Notes under the pieces: generated by a model
The model's database searches: none
The model's input: only the letters and a program-made list of their open reading frames with translations
What the model was told of the DNA's origin: nothing
Program-made: the position numbers and the translations under genes
Shown: positions 14,301 through 29,300 of the stretch, piece by piece
Layout of the letters: each line of letters begins with the position of its first letter
Numbering within the stretch: the stretch's first letter is position 1
From: Lutraria lutraria
Lineage: Eukaryota; Mollusca; Bivalvia; Venerida; Mactridae
Direction: 5' to 3'
DNA: 64,000 nucleotides
Assembly (NCBI GenBank): GCA_964023205.1
Contig: OZ026842.1
Span: 33,058,992-33,122,991, forward strand

Positions 14301-17300
14301 GCACTCACCCAAAACTTCATTCAATCATGCATTTTATGAACCATTAAAAGATGTATCGCTATTTAAATGCAAAGAAACATCCAATTTCTAGATTCAAAAC
14401 ATATTAAGGGTCTAAGCAAAACCATTTGAGAGTGTGTCAGTCACTAAACTGAACAGTACCCAGAAGCTCCAGCTAATATTTGTAAAACGATCATACTGTC
14501 TGAGTCCACTGTTTGCTAAAACTGCATTATATAAACATACGGACAGGCAGTTTCAACAACTTGCATGTTTGGTAAAAAAAACATACATAATACTCTGTTA
14601 AAAAATAATTATCAATACTGGTACATGTATATTACACATTTGTGACTTTACATTTTCTAATTAAGTGGAACTAATACATAGTGATTGATATATACATATC
14701 ATGACATAACACAATTAATTAACTACATGTATACACAATGTATATATTATTACAAATATGTCAGAATTATCTCATAAATTTAACATACTTGGGGTAATAT
14801 TCTGAGTATGAAATTATATTATAAACTAACTGTTGAAAATATCAGTGAAAATGATAATTGATACAGAATCATCAACTTTCAAATACATTTCTTATCTGTT
14901 AATTGCCAGCAACACGATTTTATAAAAATACCGGGTAATAGTCAATAATTTACAAATATATGAATACCGGCCTATACCCCCAAAAACCAACTTCCGGCTA
15001 TATAAATGCTGTAATTTAATTAGCTAGTTGCCATTTAATAAGAATTCTGGATATTGCATGAAATAATCAAGTATGTACCAGTATTATTTATTTCAATTAC
15101 AATGTATATTATCATTATAATATTGTTTAGATATTCAGATAATTGATAAGAATTCATGTTAATTCCTACAGCATACCCGATTATAGCTGCATACATATTA
15201 AATAATTAATACATCATGCTGGTATTTCATTCTGATTACAAAAAAAAATCTGCTTGTCTCAATAAATGATTTTTTTTCATCTTTCATACCAAGTGTTTCT
15301 GTGTACTAAAGGTCTACTTTCAGATTGTGTACCAAACCATGCAGGGTAAGTTGCCTTGTTTTTGTTTGTATTTACTGAATAGTGTACAGTAGGACAGCAT
15401 GATAGTTATGGCTCTATGATACTGGTGTAAACACGTACATTGCGTTATTTCCGACATAGCATAACCTACCAGTAGTTTACTGGTCATTTTCCTGTCATTT
15501 TGTCTGCTTAACCAAAAATATCCTGTCAATTTGCTCTAACACAAGAAATACTAACCATTAATTTTAACTCCATTTTGCTCTAAAAACTATCAATTCTGTA
15601 CTACATCCAATTTTATGATGTACTAGTACATGTAGTATGAATTATTTGTTCATTGGTCTATAATACAAAGATTGGGACTGTCATGATTTTACTCCATGTA
15701 AACAAATTACTAGTACCATAGGTTTTTCCCAAGTTTCATTTATTAGTATCCAAGAACATTAAAGGGACGGAATTCTGATTCAACAAAAGAAAATACATTT
15801 GTAATAACAATTAAAACCTACAGTCAAACCTGTGAACAAAGGCTACCCTTGAGAGAAGACAATATCTGGCCTTTACACATTGACAGGGGGTCCTTATTCA
15901 GAGGTCATTTTGGTCTAAAATATTCAATGATGTTTTTTAATAGAATGTGGCCTTTATTCACAGGGTGGCCTTTATTCAAGGTGGCTGCTAACACAAATTT
16001 GACTGTACATAAAAATCACCAGACTTTAAAATAAAGATTCATCTTGAGTTAAGACCCTTAAAAATGCCACTTTATAATATAGAAAAAATATTGGTTTCAT
16101 CTGGCTGCCAAACATTTCCTTATTAATGTTCACTGTAATTATAAAACACTTGAAAACAAAACTATCAAAAAAAAGCAGAAAACTCAGAATCCTTCAGAGG
16201 AATACATTTTTGACCAGCAGATACAGAAATTTTAAAACAAAGTGTATCTCAGTATTTGGAATACACAGCTACTACATGCAATATAGTGAATATTTACATA
16301 ATGCAAATTTTACAGAAAATCAATTTTTCGCAATTGTTCAAAATGCCAATGCAAAGCAGTTTTATGTTTTATTCATTATAGAAATATATGCTGTCACAGT
16401 CGTAGATAAACCTTTTAACCATCAGACAATATAACGGCACTATTCCTATCACAATAAACATTTGATCACCAAATGATTTTCAACTCATTGAATAAATAGG
16501 ACCATTATCTTCTCAGTTTCAACTATGACAAATCAATATTTACATACACCCGAAACAACTAGCCTTTTAAATATGTTTTAACCTTTATCTCTGAACATGG
16601 AATTCTTAGTAAGGATCATGGATGCTCTAAAACAAGTGGCATCAATTTTCGTGAATACACCAATTTGTATCAAATGACACTCATGTCTGTCCAAGGTCAT
16701 CAACTGCCATGGTGCAGTAATTTGTGTTCTTTGTGAAAATTTTAGCTTGAAAGCATATTACATAATTGATAGCCAGGTAAATTGAACAGAAGTTGAAACA
16801 AACTTTATAATGTAAAGTTGCAAACACTTTCCACTGGTATGGTGCAAATTTTACCTAGTTTTTAAAAACTTTCTTAACTTAACTGATGAATTAATAAGAC
16901 TTTTTAATGGAAATTTACTTTAATTTTCCTATAAAAATCTAAATAAAAACACCTCAATACTTCTCATGTAATGACAAGAGATAAAGCTCAATTTAAAGCC
17001 GAAATGTCAAGCCCTTTTTAAAAGTTAAAAAAATGTAAGTAAAATATTGCACACTATTTACAAACTATCACTAACATTCACAAGTAAGAAAATTACAAAA
17101 CATGCACAATAAACAAGGAAGAATAAGAATCATTTTGAATTCATTTATAAATGAAGAACAATAGTTAGTAATTAAGAAAAAATACACTAAAAATTCATTA
17201 CAAATTACAGCTTGTAAAATATGCAGACGCTCAGACACAAGTTCACAATGTGATAGAAAGAAATATTAAAGCACAGTACTGGTGTTCACAGAATGAAACA

Positions 17301-20300
17301 TAATAGACCAAAAATATATACACAGGATTACCACATTGCAGCTGATTGCTATCACATTGTATTGAAATCTCGGCATTACATGTATCCAAGGTATATCCAA
17401 CTGACCTCTCAATGTTTATCACACTAAAATCTAACCTTTTTCTTCCTTGTTCATTGTAACCAACATACACAGCTCGCATAAACTTTGGTTAAAATGGCTC
17501 TCAACAAAATGAAAATATTGTCAGACTTAATTGTTGAACTTGTATTTTTTTAAACTACAGTCAATCCTTGATTTATAACCATCTGTTAATGAAGACCGCT
17601 TGGTAAAAGAACATGCTTCCATATTGGTCTATAAATACAACAGACCTAAATTTACTCCTGAAAATTAACTTATACTGTAAAACAGACATGATTTTGGAAG
17701 ACTGAAAAAGGAAGATATATTAATATTAATACTAATTTCACAGGCTTGACTGTATTTAAAAATTTTGTTCAGTCAAATCTACTTCATATCAGCTATGCAA
17801 TGAAATAATTCATCAACGGCTTTGTATAATGTAGATCATACCCATTAATACAATGCTTGCATAATTACATATCATACTTTAAGTAGAAAAATAAATAGCA
17901 AAAATAATTGCAAAAGCATATTGCTGGAAACAATTGAATATGAAGCCGAAATAACCAAATATTTTTGCAAGGCAGTGACAGAAAATATGACAAAGAAAAC
18001 GATGCTCAGAGTAATGATGTTACAGAGCTGTAATACAAGATTTACCCGTACATGTAGCTGACAAGAAAGGATTGCCCGGTACTCCGATACCTACATAGTG
18101 GGATTAAATCATTGAAACATTAAACAAATCTCTATCAACATCAATAACTTTAAACAAGAGTACTAAAATAATATTATGTAATTAAGCATATCTCAAATTT
18201 TTTTTTACGACAATTTTCAACAGAATTTCAGTTATACACTGGTATATGCAATGAACCTAATTGGTTTTTACGAATTCTACAACAAATAATACTACCTACA
18301 AATATTTTGTTCTGATCAATTATAACTATGTATTCCATAAATAGTGTTCTTAGCACATTACTATCAAATAGTTCACTTGTATGATTAGCATAGATGAACA
18401 AGAGATGTAAAATGTAAAAGCTCAACATAAATTTTCACCGAGAACACATGCTGCTCTCAGGGTTCAAACCCAGGAATGTGAGGTTCGAAAAGCTTATGTT
18501 CAACCTATTCAACTGCGAGGGAGATACTAAATTTAAAAAAAATCTTTTTCTCATACACGATTAATGTCAGTAGACATACAAATTATCAAAATATACATGT
18601 TTATATATTTAAGATAAAATGAATCTACACTAACTTCTGATATTACACCATGATGTAATTCATTAGATTTTGTCCTTTGTATTTATTGTAAATGGTACAT
18701 ATTTATGCTAAATGACGAGTCATATATCATCATCATATAAAATCAATTAAATAGGTCAACTCAATTCTGACTATGATCTCTAGATCACTACTTCGAAAAG
18801 ATTAAACTCTGAAATGAAAACAAACTTTTTTGTTCTTAAGAACAACATTTTTTATAGAGTAACATAGTGTCTATACTCTATAGTACAAATCCGACAGTTA
18901 TTTAATTGTATAAAAGTCTATATTTAATTTAATACTATATTATCTGAGCAAACACACAGAATAGAAAAGTACACTATAGCAACATCCAACAACAGATTTC
19001 CTAGGAAACATTCTAATGAGAAAATATCAACATTAAAATCATCTGATTAAATTTATACTCTGTATGCCTACCGTTTGATTGCGCTGTAGCAGGTGCTCCG
19101 CCCCATGATGCACTAGTACTATTAGCTCCACCCCATCCTAATCCAGAAGGAGGAGCCTGCTGAGTTGATGAGCTATTCCAGTTAAGTCCTCCCCCACCAC
19201 CGCTGTTCCCATCAACTCCCCAGTTTAGTCCACCAGATGATGAACTTGTTGACGTTTGTGCACCGCCCCAATTCAATCCACCACCAGTAGAACTAAGAGA
19301 TGTGCTCCAGCCTGAAATATCATTACCATTGAAACAGTTGCTATGAAGTTACAAAATAAAAGTGTTACCATGGAAACAGTTGCTATGAAGTTAAAGAAGC
19401 TGTTGTTTAAATAATAGTGTTACTATGGAAACAGTTGCTATGAAGCTACAAAATAATATTGTAACCATGGAACCAGTTGCTATGGAGTTACAAAATAATA
19501 TTGTTACCATGGAAACAGTTGCTATGAAATTACAAAATAAAATTGTTACCATGGAATCAATATAAAGCTAAAAAAGCTGTTGTTACCATGGAAACAATTG
19601 ACATGAAATTAAAGAAGCTGTCACTACCATAGAAACAATTGATATGAAATTAAAGAAACTGTTGTTACCATGGAAACAATTGACATGAAATTAAAGAAGT
19701 AATACTTGCATTCCATTCTTGTTCCTATTCATAAAAAAGGAGATGTCAATTGTCCCGATAACTACCGGGGTATAGCTTTGTTGGATATTTTCAGCAAGAT
19801 CTACATTAGTATCTTAAATAAACGAGTCACTATTTTTACTAAAATATTTGACACAATTTCGGAGTCACAGTCTGGATTTCGAGAAGGTTATAGTACCATT
19901 GACAATGCGTTTGTGCTACAGTCTGTTGCTAGCAAATTGTTATGTATGAAACATAAAAAACTTTATGTGGCTTTTGTTGACTTTCACAAAACGTTTGACT
20001 CTGTTAATAGAACAAAAGTATACAATAAATTATATGCTTCCAACATTAGAGACAAATTGTTAAAAGCGATAGAATCAATTTATAAATCCGTTAAAATGTC
20101 TGTCAAATGCAGGTCAGGTCTAACAAGTTTTAGCAGTTCAGTAGGTCTGAGACAAGGTTGCAATCTGAGTCCTATCCTCTTTTCGCTATACATTAATGAT
20201 TTAGTGGATGAAATTTCCACTACAGGTACCCATGGGATCCAATTATCCCCTTCACTTGTTGAAATATTTTCGTTATTATTTGCTGATGATGTAGCCTTAA

Positions 20301-23300
20301 TGTCCGATACGATTGGTGGTTTGCAGAAGCAGTTAAATGCATTAAATAAGTTTTGTGTTGAAAGCCTGTTGATAGTTAACTTGAAAAAAACTAAGGTTTT
20401 AGTTTTTAGAAAGGGTGGAAGACTTTCGAAAAAAGAAAAATGGTACTATAATAGAAAATGCTTAGATTGCGTATCAGGTTTTACTTATGTTGGAATATAT
20501 TTTAGTCAATCATTATCGATGTATAAAATGGCTGAACAGAATGCACTAAAAGCAAAAAAAGTTCTAAATACTTTGTTGAAAGACTTGTTGAAGTTACCAG
20601 CTCTTAGCTCTAGAACTTTCTTTAAAATTTTTGATACTAAAGTGAGCCCAATTTTACTCTATGGTTGTGAGTTATGGGGTATAGACAAAATGATACAGAT
20701 AGAAAACATTCATATATATGCATGTAAACGTTTTTTGAATGCATCTCAGCATGCATGTAATGTAGTAATTATGGGTGATTTAGGTAGATATCCTTTGCAA
20801 ATTGCCACCTCTAAGCGTTGTATTAAATATTGGTTTCGCATTTTAGAATGCAAACCTGATCGTCATATTAGACTATGTTACGAAATGCTAAAATTGTATG
20901 ATAGCCTTGGTTATGTTAACTGGGTTACTAATATTCGTTTGAATTTATTTAGAAATGGCTTTGGCTTTGTTTGGGATTCTCAGTATGTTGCTGATAAAAA
21001 AATATTTTTATATCAATATACCCAACGTTTAAAGGACCAGTACTTACAGATATGGAGGCAAGATTGTATAAGTAATAGTAAACTTTCTAGTTTCTACATC
21101 CATTATAAAAAAGACTTTGGATTGGAATCGTATGTTGATTGTATTGATTTATTGAAATATAAACGTTATATAACCAATTACAGAGCATCCTCTCATTGTC
21201 TTATGATAGAAGTCGGAAGGCATCAAGGTATTCCACGTAATCAACGTTTTTGTAAATTTTGTCGAAGTACCATAGAGGACGAGTACCATTTTGTATTAAT
21301 TTGTCCTCTGTATTTTACCATTAGAAAAAAATATATTCCTAATAAATTTACAATTCACCCATCATTTATTAAGTTTATTAGTCTTATGGTCAGTAAAAAT
21401 GAAATCTTGATTAGAAATCTGTCCATGTATTTAGTCAACGCCTATACTGAAAGGAATAATTACATAAAAAATCTGTCAAATTTGTAAAGATTTATTGTAT
21501 TTTCAAATGCATTACATTTTGATTACAATAAAAAGTAATATTAAACTATCGATTGATTAAATTATATATTAAACAATGTGAAGATTTTTTACTGAATGCA
21601 ATTATTTTTTCTCTCATGTTGTGTACAATTACAGATGAAAGAATACTTAATATGGAGGAAGGAAGAGTTTTATTGTACATGTTGTATGATTATTGAACTA
21701 TCTATTCCAATATACACTTGTATTTTTGCTAAAATTGCATTTGCAATTCGACTCTCTATTTGTTTAAATTGTAATGCTGTAATTTGTATTTTGGGCCCAA
21801 GGCCTATATTACGTGAATAAACTATTGATTGATTGATTGATGCCCTGTTTATAACTCTATTTAATATGTTAACTGGAGGACATTGTTCACCCTACCTACA
21901 TATAATATATACGCATAGTGTGCTAGATTATAAAGCATCATATATATGCACCTAAAAATAGACATTTACTGACCTGATGAGGAAGTTTCCTCAGCTGTTG
22001 TAGTACTGAACAGATCTGACAAGTTAGAGTATTTGTCACCACCACCAACACCACCAGCTGGGGCAGGGGGCTGGGCTGGGGCTGTGGAAGCAGGGGTCGA
22101 CCCAAAACCATTAAACATCTGTTGTGAACCAGTACCAGCTGGTTGTAAGGGAGCTGCCAATATAAAAGATCTACAGTGAAACCTGTGTAAACAGCCACCT
22201 CTGAATAATGGCCACATTGTGAATAAAGGCCATTTTTTAAAATGGTCATTCATAATGATTATTTAGAACAAAATGACCTTCAAATAAAGGTTATCTCTCA
22301 ATCAAGGCCACATAATGTCTTTCCTAAAGATGGCCATTGTTCACAGGTTTCACTGTATTTTGACGAAAAGCAACAAAATATGCATTCTTTAAGTCTTAGA
22401 ATTCTGAAAAGTTATCAGTAAAACATAATTTAAAAAAATATATATTTATTATAAATGAAACAAGCAAATTTGTCGCATTGATATCCCTCGCCAAGTATTT
22501 TTATCAGTCAGTTAAAGCATGAAAAAAGCATTTATATAAGCGGCTGATGCCTGTGCAAACTACAAATCCACTGCAAGCCACATTATATACATATATATAT
22601 ATACCTTTAAAATTATTTAAGTAACAGTACAAGTGACCATTTTTCTAATTCAAAAAGGTGGATAATTCTGTCAAAATGCATGACAAGAGTTTTAGTTCAT
22701 GATAAGTATATTTCCTCTAATCACACTCTACTAATATATCAAGTTTCATGGGGTTCCCTTTTAATACTTTTCAAGTAATTGCAAGTTAAAGAGAGTGACA
22801 ATTTGGCATGGATAAGGGGATAATTTAGTCAAAATGCATGATAGAGTTATGGTTTTTGATAGTACACTTTCACTCATCACCCTGTACCTATATTTCAAGT
22901 TTCAAACAGAAACCATCAGAAGTTTTAAAGTTACTGCAAATTTCAACGAGCGTGATGGACGGACATTTGGATGGACAACGCCAAAACAATATCCTTCCAC
23001 CTTTCACAGGGGATAAAAAGATAAGAAAGATTCTTAGAAAAAAAATACACAAAACAAAACATCCCATCTACCCAAATATACTACCCTCCAGTCCTCCTAA
23101 TTTCAGAACCAAAAACTAGACATTAACTTTTAACAACTAGGAGTCCTAACAGGATAGTGCAACAGTAGATTAAATACTCATCAAACATCATAGGCTATTA
23201 CAGTTAGTGATATTTTAATAACACAATCAAAAATAATCTATTCATGAAATACAGCCTTAAATATAAGGAAGATTGACTTACCACTCTGAGAAAATGCAGG

Positions 23301-26300
23301 GGGCTGTGCACTTGTGGCTGTATTTCCAAAATTACCAAAGTCAGCAAACCCACCTACAGATAAAGATGAATAGGATCAAATTCATGGTAAATAAAATTGG
23401 TTAAAATACATGACAATTAAAGAACAATAGTTGACCATTCAGAGTGTATGACATTAACAGAGATAACTATGCTATAAACAGTTACCCTCACATAGCAACT
23501 TCCTTGAAATTACACCCACCTTTATGAAAATCCCTTTTTTGGGTCACAAGGGGTGGTTGAATCATCAAAGTTTCTCTGTATTTTAAAGGTAAAAAATCAA
23601 TCAATTTTATATCTTGTCAATGTCAGACCACATAATGGTACATGTAACTAAGTCAATAAAGTGTAGGACAGCTGATTGAGAAATAACAAACTTAGACAAG
23701 GCACACATTATTTCTCTTAGCCACCCGCTTTGCTCAATTATTGGAACGTTAGGTGTAAGAACCTCAAGTTCAGGTTCTCTATGATCAGTAGATTGAAGAC
23801 ATTATGTCCAAGACTATTCAGCCTCCACTGCAGATAACATACAGGATGTTGGTAGTAAATTGTGGAGAACAAGGTTGGCACTAGAACAGAATCAAGGAAC
23901 ACCGGTTACGTTTACTGCCAGCCAATATATAACTGTATATAAAATTAATACTGTCAAACAACCTTTAAACCTGAATTTTTATTCTAAGTTTTTTTCCTTA
24001 ACAGTAATTATCTACCTCCAGATGAAGACTGGGACTGTGGCGTAGAACTTGCGAACGGGTCACCTCCAAGGTCACCTAACAAATCCATCGCTGTCGAGCC
24101 AGATGATTTGGATGATTGTATACTAGTACTTCCCGGACTTTGTGGGTTCGAGTTTATGGGTGGAGGCGTGGCTGCTGCTTTCTGTAATTAACCAATCAGA
24201 TCAGACATTACATAATGATATAGATTAACAATCTTGATTTAATATGATAATGAAAGAAACATTATGACAAATTATAATCACCACCACAACAACAACATGT
24301 TAATTCAAGTTAGTGAAGTAATGCTCTGACACTAAGTGGTATAGCAGAAGCGTCCAAGAGAGTGTGTAATTATTGCCACACCTAGGTCAGAAGTAGATCG
24401 ATTTACCACTTAAGAAAGCAGTATGATATAGGAAATATTGAAATTGATTCAGAGAGTGACAGCCATAGGAAGGAGAATTCACTTCATTTATTAGCCACCT
24501 AATAGTAAGTCATAATTCTGGATGGTGAGGCTGAATTTTATCTATAAATATCACAATATATACTCATGAATATAATAACAAAGATAATATATCAAAATAT
24601 TGAAAGTGTACTATCACCTATCAGTGATAGTTTACCAAGCAAAACAATGTGAAACAATGTTATCTGAACCTATAGTTCTGAACCAGGTACAGCTTTCTAC
24701 TTTCACTTGTCAAATTGTATTGTATCATGTTTCAAGTAAGATTACAGCACTAATTGGACAGAGAAAATTTAGATAAAATGAAGTCAAACACTAAGTTCAA
24801 TTAAAAACTCATTAGGCCAAATAAATGCTAGGTTCACACCTCTACATCATTGCAAAAAAATGAAGATATAGTCATTAAGGTCTTTGTCTACTACTTCATT
24901 ATTACAAAGCAAGCAATATGAACCCAGAGAATTGATTTAACATACGGCAGACAGAGTAAATCATAAATAAGGGACAGGAAAAATATCTAATTTTCTTTGG
25001 CCTTAAAGATATCACAATCAGATGGCTGGCAAATTAAAGTACAATTGAAGTTTTTAGACAAGTCTGCACATGTTTCAACGACATGGAAGATACAAAATTA
25101 AGTAAGAAAGTATCACTTAGAGAATTCTGAAAACCTGATTCCTTCCTGTAACAATTAATGTATATACACTACAATAAGTATCAAATGTTCTCTTATTATC
25201 TTTCCTACATAAATGTGGGATTATGTGCCCCTTCAATCCATTTAGAGAAAAAAGAAAAATCCTGACTCGGGCCACCCTAGAATGTTTGATTTGCATTTAC
25301 ACGACTGACTCATTCAGAAATCCCCAGAGCCCAATTTTTTCAATTTATGACAACATTTTTATCTTCTTCATTGCAGATTAACATATTTGTAACAAGCAAT
25401 AAATAATAATAAAAAAATGCCTACCTACTGGTAAAGTTGAGTGTCACATAATTGCAAACAAACTTTTTTTTAGAACAGCCTCACCATAAGGCTTCAGCAA
25501 TAGATACAATGCCATGGGAGTTTTTAAGAGCATATTATGGTATTTTCAACATTAGTTGAATAGGTACTTTTAATAAGAGAATATTTGTAAGTACATCATA
25601 CATAATGAGAAATTTGTTTTTGTCCAATTATTATTTCATCAAGCACTTACCTGCTTTCCATATGCAACATCAGACCTTTTATTCAAATATTGCATTAATT
25701 CCACAGACATTTTTGTGTATATTTAGGGTAACTAATGAGCACACTAAGTAAAAGTCAAGGAACAGTTTTTATGCAGTAACTTGATAATTTCAGTAAAAAC
25801 ACTTCTTCATTAAATTGATGGTCACATACTCCATTAAAATGGTTCGTATTCACTGAATGTTCAATTTTACATAAACCAGAATGACTTAAAATCCTAAGTT
25901 ACAAACTGATATAAAAAATATACAAAAAAAATTATAAAAAATATCAATAAAATGTAAAAATTAACAAATATAAAAGAAATCAATTGATGTTATTGCTTAA
26001 ATATATACATCAAGAATCAGTTCAACACAGCTTAGTTTTCTATGAGCACATAAACAGTACAATTCTGAACTCTGTACAGCAACAAGACACTACTTATATG
26101 GTATGTAATAATTATCAATGAACTGCCCTGTAAGATAACCTAATTCATGTCGTATCAGTCACAAACTGTTACAATGCATATAAATAAGGGACTGTTGTAA
26201 ATATAATGTAACGCAGTACCTAATACAAGCATGGTAGTGTATATAGTCATAATTGAGATAGGAGTGTATGCATATTTCAAATTGGTACATGACGTAAACT

Positions 26301-29300
26301 GGTGATGCCAGTGAGTGGGTGATTATGTCATAGGGAGCTTACAATTTCATTTAGGGGGTAGAGTTTTCATCAATTAAACATGTTGATATATAAAACTAAC
26401 ATAAGTTTACTAACATAAGTTAAACTGCATCTGCATTCTTCAAGAAAATGACATACCATACTTAGATACATCATACAAGGACAGCTTGTGAATATCGATA
26501 AAATACTTGCATACCGGTAATTGTTCCAAAGTGACTTTTTGACAAATCAGAACCAAGAAGGTGATCACAACAAACAAGACTCTGAGACAGACACTTAACA
26601 TGACATTTAGTCTGAAATAGTTACATAACACTTTTCCACTAAATAACTACAGAATGATACAGGACATTAAAATCAACTACAAAATGTGTGTATCTATCAG
26701 TCTGGGCCTGTATTCATAAAGCTCCTTAGATTTAGGGATTTCCTCATATCTAAGGGGAAATCATAGAAATCTAAGGAAACTCCTCAAAATGAGGAGATTT
26801 TTCCATAGGAGCTTTATGAATACAGGTTCTAGTATAAAATCTTTACTAAGACTGTATAATGTTACCAAACCACTGACTTCAAGGTTTATCAGATGATCAA
26901 TATGTAATTTCCTAAAAGGTAATTGAATTCAAGTTCTCCTTTTGAAGTTGTAACTCTATATGATCTAATTATTTCAAAAGATATCTTTGCTAGAATGACA
27001 AGATCCAGCTTCCATAAACATGATTCTAGGAAACAATACAGCATTCCTTAATGATGAAAAAAGCTGTACACAAGGTTGAATTGTTTCATGGTAGGAAGAT
27101 GGGTGGAATAACATATGCTACATATAAACAATGGTGTGGCTGCATGATAGCAGTATCTTGTGAAGGATAAGGTCTACAGTAGTATGTCAACTGAATTTGG
27201 AAACATATCCATCACATTTTTGGGTGTTTTACGCCTGTTTTCAACAGTATTTTAGTTACATATAACCTAACCAGCGTTCCTGGATTCTGTTCCAGTACTA
27301 ACCATACTCTCTGTAAGTTAATGCCCACTTCTCTGCATGAAACACTGTGATATATGGAAGAGGACAAACAAGGCTTTATACTGAATGATTACTGCCAATG
27401 GTCACAGAGAACATTGTGCTGCATGCAGCAGTCTTAGAACTCTGATCCACAGAACAAATCGAGGGTTCAATGCAACAGTGTCGTAACTCATATGAAAATA
27501 AGAACAAGTTACGACAGTGTTGCGCTGAGCCCTCGAAATGCTCTAGACTTAAGCAAGCAGGAGGACAGAGATCCATCTTAAAATACAATCCTAACATAAG
27601 TAAACTTTCAGTTATATGCTCTGAAACAACCATGGCAATCATATGTTTCTGGTTAGAGATAAATCTCTGGACTTGATTCCAAACAATGAATTATACATGA
27701 AATCAAATTCGAACCTTTAATTTTTTGCAATGAAATAATGATCCATTTCGAACAGTACAATTTAGATGAATTTAAATTTTAACACAGATACTGTTGATTT
27801 ATAGTTGAGAATGTTTGACTGTGCATAATGGATTACATAAGGTGTCATAAGTGGGTGGGACAGGTATACAACCTCATCAATAAGTCCTGGCTTGGGACCT
27901 GCAGGGATATCTCCAAACAAATTCCCCGTATTTCCAGTACTTGGGTTATTTCCAAACAAATCTCCTGTATTTCCAGTACTTGGGTTATTTCCAAACAAAT
28001 CCCCTGTATTTCCAGTACTCTGATTATTGGCAAACAAATCCCCTGTATTTCCAGTACTTGTGTTATTTCCAAACAAATCCCCTGTATTTCCAGTACTCTG
28101 ATTATTGGCAAACAAATCCCCTGTATTTCCAGTACTTGGGTTATTTCCAAACAAATCCCCTGTATTTCCAGTACTTGGGTTATTTCCAAACAAATCCCCT
28201 GTATTTTCAGTACTCTGATTATTGGCAAACAAATCCCCTGTTTCACCCACTGTATTAGACCCTGTTAGTGTATTTGATGAGGTAACAGGTAAGTTCCCAC
28301 CAAACAAGTCATTCCCAGCGACAGCATCCTGTTTATGGGCCTCTCCAAATGGATTAGATTCAGGTTTAGGTAAGTCAGCTACTTGTTGGTGTACAACACC
28401 AAACATGTTAGAACTGCTAGCACTTTGTGCTGAGCTTTCAACAGCACGCTCTGAGAACAGATCAATTGAAGATGAGGCAGGAGTTGTACTTGTGACTGGT
28501 CTTTCTTCAAATGGATTTGCAGTTATTCTTATCTCTTCATCCTAAAGCATGCAACAGCATTGAGGTTTGAAACAAATTAAGTTCTTTGTAAAACAAACTT
28601 ATGATGGCTTGAGGAGACATCGTGAAATATCAAAGCCACATAATCTTTTTGACTTAGACCAATAATTATGTAAATGATGTGCAGCATTGAAATTAAGGAG
28701 ATTCTTGACTGTCAAGGGGTCATGGTCTGTGACTAGTAATCACTAGCCTTTGACCATGGTAAGTGTGAATCCCAGGATGGAAAATCAATGTTTCTACCCA
28801 GGTATGTACCTGGTGTCTTCAACCACAATTAAACCTGGTTAAAATTGTCAAATGAGCCTGGCTGTTGGTGCTATATTAAAGTCCAGTGAAAAAAAAGAAC
28901 CAATGGTTATAGACATTTGTATAAGGCTTTTCAATACATTGTACCTTGATTCAGCAGAGCCTTAAGTACATACACTGTCTATTGAGTGAAAAGTATGGTC
29001 ATAATGAATTAAAATTATGAAAGTGGTCCAAAGATTCTAATAGCAACAGGTGAACTATTAAAACTACATTTGGGAGAAAAAAATCTTCAAGCTTAAAATA
29101 AACAGCAAATGTGTATTTGGATATTAGTCTTTATCTACTTTGTCTGTAAAGTCGGGAAGTTTCTGGTCACATGTGGTCTATGGCACAAGTTTAATTGAAC
29201 TGTAAACAAAAACAAGAAACAAAAAATATGCATTACGTCATCAGGCCATCTTTACAAAAAATTTGGTCTGCAGTTATGGGACTGACTGAGACACACATTT

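Larger units (their letters stand above)
12697..19072. other. AGFG1 exon 9 plus intron 8, 5.8 kb
   Basis: Besides the listed MITEs, intron 8 holds tRNA-like B-box remnants near 13970-13985 (GGGTTCAAACACAC) and 18458-18475 (AGGGTTCAAACCCAGG). An open frame at 16126-16434 (102 codons) looks like chance. I see no further exon. Confidence 0.4.

Noticed and set aside
16126..16434. 102-codon + strand frame in AGFG1 intron 8
   Set aside because: No recognisable domain, no splice or promoter context, composition like surrounding intron DNA.
27828..28268. Long open frames on both strands across the 39-bp repeats
   Set aside because: The repeat length is a multiple of three, so a stop-free frame stays open through every copy. 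Only the minus frame with NPF, DLF and matching splice sites fits a protein.
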